Below are positions 59,232 through 64,000 of a stretch of 64,000 bases of DNA, piece after piece. How positions within the stretch are numbered: the first letter of the stretch is position 1; each line of letters opens with the position of its first letter. The notes below the pieces were generated by a model. The model saw nothing but the letters and a program-made list of their open reading frames with translations, did not search any database and was not told where the DNA came from. Where the stretch lies: NCBI RefSeq assembly GCF_028752835.1, contig NZ_CP087952.1:1035041-1099040 (forward strand), given 5' to 3'. The DNA is from Desulfosarcina sp. BuS5 (lineage in GTDB: Bacteria; Desulfobacterota; Desulfobacteria; Desulfobacterales; BuS5). The translations under genes were made by a program, and so were the position numbers.

Positions 59232-59501
59232 CTATCTTCTTAAGCCGAGAGTTTGAATAATCGTTCTGTAACGGTTTACATTATTGTTTTTTACATAGTT
59301 CAGCAATCTGCGTCGTTTACCGACCAGCACCAGCAATCCTCTCCTGGAATGATGGTCTTTTTTATGCATTTTTAAATGCTCTGTCAGATATGATATCCTG
59401 TGTGTAAGAAGCCCTATCTGAACTTCAGGTGAGCCGGTATCTGTTTCATGCAGTTTATACTGGTTTATTAAATTTTGTTTATTTGCAGTTGAGAGTACCA
59501 T
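59232..59501 (-). CDS. rpsO: 30S ribosomal protein S15
   Basis: An 89-aa protein with the canonical start [29 protein letters not shown], then [42 protein letters not shown]. The start at 59501 follows GGAGG with good spacing; the frame extends upstream but not as S15. It binds 16S rRNA helix 20-22. It lies between truB and pnp, as in most bacteria. Confidence 0.97.
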   Translation of the reverse strand: MVLSTANKQNLINQYKLHETDTGSPEVQIGLLTHRISYLTEHLKMHKKDHHSRRGLLVLVGKRRRLLNYVKNNNVNRYRTIIQTLGLRR

Positions 59502-59717
59502 TATCCTTTTTTCCTCCTGTCCACTATTGTCCACCCATAATGGTTGTTTTTGCCCAATATCTGCTTTTTTTATGCCTTGATTTTGAACAAAAAATTTTCA
59601 TTTTTAGATGGTCATGAAGTATCTTAAATGAAAAATATTATTTTTTTTAATATATATTTTAGTACAATATAATACAAGGTATCTTTGGTCCCGAGGGTTG
59701 GCATTTTAATGCCACGG

Positions 59718-60647
59718 CTATGGATCCGCATTGAAAACCGCATGATATTTATATTTATTATTTTTATTATCGTAATTTACTATTGCGATAATATTATTTT
59801 TTTTATCAATAATCTTTGCAGGGCCGCTACCAAAAGCATCATAGTCGTAAGGGAAGTCATGGCCTGTCATGATGATGCCGTTTTTAATCCTCCTTGTTTG
59901 TATTTCATTTGCAAGTAAAGCAGGCATATCCGGCAGTGCGTCGGTCATGCTTATTATTCTATCCGACAAGATGGCAAAATTTTGTTTTGATAAAGATAGC
60001 TTTTCGAGTTTATCCAGTTTGATGGAGTCATTAACGGAGAACCTGCCGCTCTGAATTCTCCTGAGACTTTTTAAATGTCCTCCGCATCCAAGCGTTTTTC
60101 CTATATCAGATGCGAGAGTTCTTATATATGTGCCTGCTGAACAACGAACCTTAAAGCGGATTTCAGGCAGATTGATATCGAGTATTCTGATATCTGAAAT
60201 AATAACGCTTCTGGCAGGTTTTTTAACAGGATTTCCTTGTCTTGCCAGTTTGTACAGCGGAACGCCCTTGTGCTTTAATGCGGAATATGCCGGTGGTATC
60301 TGTTCTATTTTGCCGCTAAACCGTTCAAATGCAGAATTGATTTCCTTATTGCCGAAATCTATTTTATCACAAACAGCAATTATTGTGCCTGTTATATCCC
60401 CTGTATCCGTTTCAATGCCAAGATGAAGAACCGCTTCGTATTGTTTTTTGTCCTTAATTAAAAAGTCGGATAGTTTAGTTGCGTTGTTAAGGCAGCATAT
60501 CAGAACACCGGTCGCAAATGGATCAAGGGTGCCTGTGTGGCCTGCTTTCCCGGCTTTCAATGCTTTTTTGACAATTGCAACAACTCTTGCCGATGAAATC
60601 CCTGCAGGTTTGTCAATAACGATTATTCCGTTTGGTTGATGCTGCAT
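59718..60647 (-). CDS. truB: tRNA pseudouridine-55 synthase
   Basis: It converts U55 in the tRNA T-loop to pseudouridine. It has GIIVIDKPAGISSARVV, the catalytic Asp in GHTGTLDPFATGVL, and YEAVLHLGIETDTGD, YSALKHKGVPLYKLAR and CSAGTYIRTLASDIGKTLG, all TruB signatures. The C-terminus has a PUA-like extension. Length 309 aa is normal. The gap to rpsO (about 59535-59717) is AT-rich and holds no gene. Confidence 0.95.
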   Translation of the reverse strand: MQHQPNGIIVIDKPAGISSARVVAIVKKALKAGKAGHTGTLDPFATGVLICCLNNATKLSDFLIKDKKQYEAVLHLGIETDTGDITGTIIAVCDKIDFGNKEINSAFERFSGKIEQIPPAYSALKHKGVPLYKLARQGNPVKKPARSVIISDIRILDINLPEIRFKVRCSAGTYIRTLASDIGKTLGCGGHLKSLRRIQSGRFSVNDSIKLDKLEKLSLSKQNFAILSDRIISMTDALPDMPALLANEIQTRRIKNGIIMTGHDFPYDYDAFGSGPAKIIDKKNNIIAIVNYDNKNNKYKYHAVFNADP

Positions 60648-60657
60648 AATTAATTTT

Positions 60658-61626
60658 TTACAGACTTTCAGCGAGTCTATAAAAATAATTTTTTAAATCT
60701 GTTAATGTCGATTCCACATCAAAACCTGCTGCCGCAAAATGTCCGCCTCCACCAAAGGAGGATGCAATATCCGCCACATCAACACTGCCGTTTGAACGTA
60801 AGCTTATATGAAATAGGTTAAGACCTTTCGAATTTTTTTCGGTATTTTTCAGTTCCTGGATGAGAACAGCCACTTTTATACCGTCTATGGATTTTGCAAA
60901 ATTTATAAACTCACCGCTGTCATTTAAATTAGAACCTGTCTTTTCAAACATATCATAAGTTACCGTCATCATGGAAAGTAATCCGTTTTGTGATATTTCC
61001 AGAGAGTCAAGTGATAGATTAAGCAGCTTCAGGCGGCCCAAAGAGTAAGTTCCGTAAATATGATATGCTATGTTTTGAGGAACCACCCCGATGGAGACCA
61101 TTTCTTCACAGATTCCAAAAGCCGCTCTATTGGTATTGGAAAATCTGAATGATCCGGTGTCGGTGAATATTCCTGTATAAATAGCTGTGGCAACTGCGAT
61201 GTCAATGGAAATTCCCATCTTTTTTATTAATCTGTAAACAATTTCAGAGCTTGAAGATGCTGAAGGGTCTACTATCCTGAGATTACCGAAGCCTGTATTT
61301 GTTAAATGATGATCAATATTGATAATAACCGGTATCCGACCTATTTCAGGGGCGGTTTTGCCGGTTCGTTCCATATTCCCGCAATCGAGTATTATGGCTG
61401 TGTCATAATTGATATGTTCGTCCCAATGATCTACAATACGTTCGATGTAAGGCAGGAAATGATAAGCATCAACAGGACTTTCATTGTATAATGTAGTCGA
61501 TTTACCAGATCCCGCAAGAGAGAGTCCAAGAGCCAGCAGTGATCCTGTGGCATCGCCGTCCGGCTGAACATGGGATGCAAGCAGAATATTTTTGCTGCTT
61601 TCAAGATGTTGTATGATCCGATCCAT
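60658..61626 (-). CDS. nrnA: DHH/DHHA1 phosphoesterase (NrnA-like oligoribonuclease/pAp phosphatase)
   Basis: A 322-aa DHH-family enzyme. It has ASHVQPDGDATGSLLALG, the diagnostic IINIDHHLTNTGFG, FTDTGSFRFSNT and, in the DHHA1 domain, SFGGGGHFAAAGF. Such proteins degrade nano-RNA and 3'-phosphoadenosine phosphate. It overlaps the 3' end of rbfA by 26 bp, so they are translationally coupled. The location between rbfA and truB is standard in related genomes. Confidence 0.93.
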   Translation of the reverse strand: MDRIIQHLESSKNILLASHVQPDGDATGSLLALGLSLAGSGKSTTLYNESPVDAYHFLPYIERIVDHWDEHINYDTAIILDCGNMERTGKTAPEIGRIPVIINIDHHLTNTGFGNLRIVDPSASSSSEIVYRLIKKMGISIDIAVATAIYTGIFTDTGSFRFSNTNRAAFGICEEMVSIGVVPQNIAYHIYGTYSLGRLKLLNLSLDSLEISQNGLLSMMTVTYDMFEKTGSNLNDSGEFINFAKSIDGIKVAVLIQELKNTEKNSKGLNLFHISLRSNGSVDVADIASSFGGGGHFAAAGFDVESTLTDLKNYFYRLAESL

Positions 61627-61972
61627 TTCCGGTCTTGATCTGTTTAAGCAGTTCGTCTATGTGCGAACCATAATCGAATGTTTCATCATAAAAAAATTTA
61701 ATATCCGGCATGTAACGCAGTCCCAGCTTTCCGGCCAGACTACGCTTAACATATCCTTTGGCGCTTTCAAAGCCGCTGGCTGCATTTTTTATGTTTTGCT
61801 TTCCCCCGGATATGCTGAAATATATACGGGCTGTTTTTAAATCCCTGGAAACCTTCACACCTGTTATGGTGGCCATTTTAAGACGGGGATCATTAATATC
61901 TTTTTTTAGAATATCGGACAAGACTTTTTGAATCAGCCCGCTTACTCTGTCTGAACGTGAAAATGGTTTCAT
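61601..61972 (-). CDS. rbfA: Ribosome-binding factor A
   Basis: A 123-aa KH-like protein required for 16S rRNA maturation. It has the start RSDRVSGLIQKVLSDILKKD, MATITGVKVSRDLKTARIYFS and the conserved LAGKLGLRYMPDIKFFYDETFDYG. It follows ylxP with a 4-bp overlap and precedes nrnA in the infB operon. Confidence 0.95.
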   Translation of the reverse strand: MKPFSRSDRVSGLIQKVLSDILKKDINDPRLKMATITGVKVSRDLKTARIYFSISGGKQNIKNAASGFESAKGYVKRSLAGKLGLRYMPDIKFFYDETFDYGSHIDELLKQIKTGNGSDHTTS

Positions 61973-62256
61973 AAATTTATAATCTCCATTTCCGAATCGA
62001 CAATTTCGGCCGCATTCAATTCTTCAGCAAAGTTCAAAACCTTGTCGATTTTGGAATTGATTAGCCTTTGGTCGTTTCCTATTAATGCAAAACCTATTTC
62101 AGCTCGCTGGTGAATATCATTTGATCCCACTTCTGCAACAGATATATTAAAAGAGTTGGATATCCTGCTGATGATAGATTTAACTATTTTCCGTTTAGAC
62201 TTCAGGCTGCGGCAGTCATGCAGTCTGAATATGATTTTCCCTGTACCTGCAATCAT
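61969..62256 (-). CDS. ylxP: DUF503 family protein YlxP
   Basis: A 95-aa protein with the DUF503 signature: RLHDCRSLKSKRKIVKSIISRISNSFNISVAEVGSNDIHQRAEIGFALIGN. It is almost always between infB and rbfA. The function is unknown; a link to ribosome assembly is inferred from context only. It starts directly next to the infB stop. Confidence 0.92.
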   Translation of the reverse strand: MIAGTGKIIFRLHDCRSLKSKRKIVKSIISRISNSFNISVAEVGSNDIHQRAEIGFALIGNDQRLINSKIDKVLNFAEELNAAEIVDSEMEIINL

Positions 62257-64000
62257 TTATTCAAGCTTGGCCTTGATCTCCTCAAGATGATAGCATTCTA
62301 TGGTGTCACCGGTTTTGATATCATTGTAGTTTTCAATTCCGATCCCGCATTCATAACCACTGCTTACCTCTTTTACATCATCTTTGAAACGTCTAAGAGA
62401 CGCAATTTTTCCCTCATAGGTAATAATTCCCTCTCTTAAAAGACGAACAAGCTCACCACGTTCTATCTTTCCATCAGTAACATAGGAGCCTGCTATAGTG
62501 CCTACTTTAGGAATGTGGTAAACTTCACGAATTTCTGCTCTGCCATGAATATGCTCTTTAAAAGTGGAAGCCATCATACCTGAAATTGCACCCTTAATAT
62601 CATTTATAACATTATAAATGATATTATAAAATCGCATATCGACATGCTCTTCCCCAGCCAGGGACTCGATTTTTATATTGGGACGAACATTGAAACCGAT
62701 GATTATTGCATCTGAAACGGCGGCCAGGGATATATCCGATTCGACTACTGTCCCGGTTGCGGAATGGATGATATTTATTTTTACTTCTTGATTTGAAAGT
62801 TTTGTCAGCGAGTCCTCTATCGCCTCAATGGAGCCCTGTACGTCGGCCTTGATTATGAGGTTAAGTTTACTGACTTTACCCTTCTGCATCTTTTCGTAAA
62901 GCTTTTCAAGACTTAATCTGCCGCTTTTAGCAAGCTCTTTTGCGCGCTGTTTCCGGATCCTGTGCGCACTGACATGCTTGGCATCTTTTTCATCAGAGAG
63001 CGCGATCAATTCATCCCCTGCATTAGGCACGCCGGACAAGCCCGTAATTCCCACAGGTATTGAAGGACCTGCTGTTTTTTCAATTTTTCCCCTATCATTC
63101 AACATGGCTCTTACTTTTCCGTAATGAATGCCGCATACAACCGGATCGCCTGTTTTGAGAGTTCCCTGCTGCACAAGTATGGTAGCAACCGCGCCTCTTC
63201 CTGAATCCAGCTTTGCTTCGACAACATGCCCTGAAGCGAGCTTGTCAGGATTTGCCTTTAGTTCCAGAACCTCAGCCTGGAGGAGCACCATTTCAAGTAG
63301 ATTGCCTATGCCCTGATTATGTTTTGCCGAGACATTCACAAAAATTGTATCTCCGCCCCAGTCTTCAGGGACAAGACCGGATTCAGCCAGTTCGCGCTGG
63401 ACGCGGTCCGGATCGGCATCGGGTTTATCGATCTTGTTAATTGCGACAATAATCGGAACATCCGCAACTTTTGAATGATTTATAGCTTCAATGGTTTGCG
63501 GCATTACCCCGTCATCTGCGGCTACAACCAGGATGACGATATCCGTAATGCTCGCCCCTCGGGAACGCATTGCTGTAAAAGCTTCATGCCCCGGGGTGTC
63601 CAGAAATACAATATGGCCTTTATCTGTTTTAACATGATAGGCCCCTATGTGCTGGGTTATTCCCCCGGCTTCTGCATCAGTAACACTGGTTTTGCGAATA
63701 ACATCAAGCAGAGATGTCTTGCCGTGGTCGACATGCCCCATAATGGTAACCACAGGTGGTCTCGCAACCAGATTACCTGTATCATCTCCCTTTACCCGTA
63801 AAATGGTATCTTCTTCAAAAGATGCTTTTTCTATTTCATAGTTGAATTCTGATGCAATCAGTGCTGCCGTGTCAAAGTCTATAGTCTGGTTTACGGTTGC
63901 CATTATACCTAAAGTCATAAGTTGTGCAATCATATCATTAGCTTTGATGCCCATCCTTTTTGCAAGTTCTGACAGGGTGATGGCATCGTCTATCTTGATT
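62257..64000 (-). CDS. infB: Translation initiation factor IF-2, 5' part missing (window edge)
   Basis: The minus frame runs off the right edge of the window. The visible part begins in an IF2_N domain ([16 protein letters not shown]). The G domain follows with G1 [13 protein letters not shown]3 DTPGHEAF, G4 NKIDK and a long central helix. Then come domains II-IV, including [23 protein letters not shown] and the C-terminal fMet-tRNA-binding segment. IF-2 delivers initiator tRNA with GTP. The N-terminal extension lies beyond the window. The ATG at 63954 is internal and not the start. Confidence 0.97.
   Translation of the reverse strand, partial: IKIDDAITLSELAKRMGIKANDMIAQLMTLGIMATVNQTIDFDTAALIASEFNYEIEKASFEEDTILRVKGDDTGNLVARPPVVTIMGHVDHGKTSLLDVIRKTSVTDAEAGGITQHIGAYHVKTDKGHIVFLDTPGHEAFTAMRSRGASITDIVILVVAADDGVMPQTIEAINHSKVADVPIIVAINKIDKPDADPDRVQRELAESGLVPEDWGGDTIFVNVSAKHNQGIGNLLEMVLLQAEVLELKANPDKLASGHVVEAKLDSGRGAVATILVQQGTLKTGDPVVCGIHYGKVRAMLNDRGKIEKTAGPSIPVGITGLSGVPNAGDELIALSDEKDAKHVSAHRIRKQRAKELAKSGRLSLEKLYEKMQKGKVSKLNLIIKADVQGSIEAIEDSLTKLSNQEVKINIIHSATGTVVESDISLAAVSDAIIIGFNVRPNIKIESLAGEEHVDMRFYNIIYNVINDIKGAISGMMASTFKEHIHGRAEIREVYHIPKVGTIAGSYVTDGKIERGELVRLLREGIITYEGKIASLRRFKDDVKEVSSGYECGIGIENYNDIKTGDTIECYHLEEIKAKLE

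Overview
The window reads as a chromosomal segment of a Gram-negative deltaproteobacterium (Desulfobacterota), most likely a Desulfobacterales-type sulfate reducer. This is an inference from gene order and protein style: a division/cell-wall (dcw) cluster without ddl, a type IV pilus pilMNOPQ operon, a MurE with the DNPR motif of meso-diaminopimelate enzymes, a DUF362 ferredoxin-like protein, and many palindromic repeats and insertion sequences. No rRNA or tRNA gene was recognised.

Bases 1-15,150 are a mobile-element graveyard. In order they hold: an IS4-type element cut by the window edge, which has truncated a heme-domain diguanylate cyclase; an IS3-type element containing a second, nested IS with a clean 9-bp target duplication; an inverted, truncated second copy of the nested IS; a 2.25-kb IS with a 691-aa transposase; a 132-bp MITE-like element; a broken ISKra4-like transposase start; one near-complete group II intron; a small cassette-like ORF; and a second, truncated and frameshifted copy of the intron. 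The introns sit in long hairpins that resemble integron attC sites, and another attC-like hairpin lies at 2011-2097. No integron integrase is visible.

Bases 15,154-19,582 hold an AAA-ATPase/PD-(D/E)XK protein, an unusual fusion of a DUF89 metal-dependent phosphatase with thiamine-monophosphate kinase (ThiL), and thiD. Bases 20,500-37,439 are the dcw cluster, packed head to tail on the plus strand: mraZ, rsmH, ftsL, ftsI, murE, murF, mraY, murD, ftsW, murG, murC, murB, ftsQ, ftsA, ftsZ, followed by mobA. Bases 38,596-44,265 hold a small XRE regulator and pilMNOPQ, then two secreted or membrane proteins.

Bases 45,669-48,158 are a second accessory patch: hicBA-like, MNT nucleotidyltransferase with a decayed HEPN partner, and a DUF433/DUF5615 pair lying between two copies of a 224-bp duplication. 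Bases 48,404-54,925 hold a winged-helix-like protein, an M16C metalloprotease, panE, panB and a DUF362 protein. The minus strand from 54,996 to the end holds cspA, a YycJ-type metallo-beta-lactamase fold protein, dut, and the conserved infB-ylxP-rbfA-nrnA-truB-rpsO-pnp translation/RNA-processing operon.

At least two families of 105-130-bp palindromic repeats are scattered through the core genes. One family repeatedly abuts or overlaps stop codons, and one copy lies in the rpsO-pnp leader. The most interesting points are the DUF89-ThiL fusion, these repeats with a conserved core but variable self-complementary arms, and the group II introns in attC-like hairpins.
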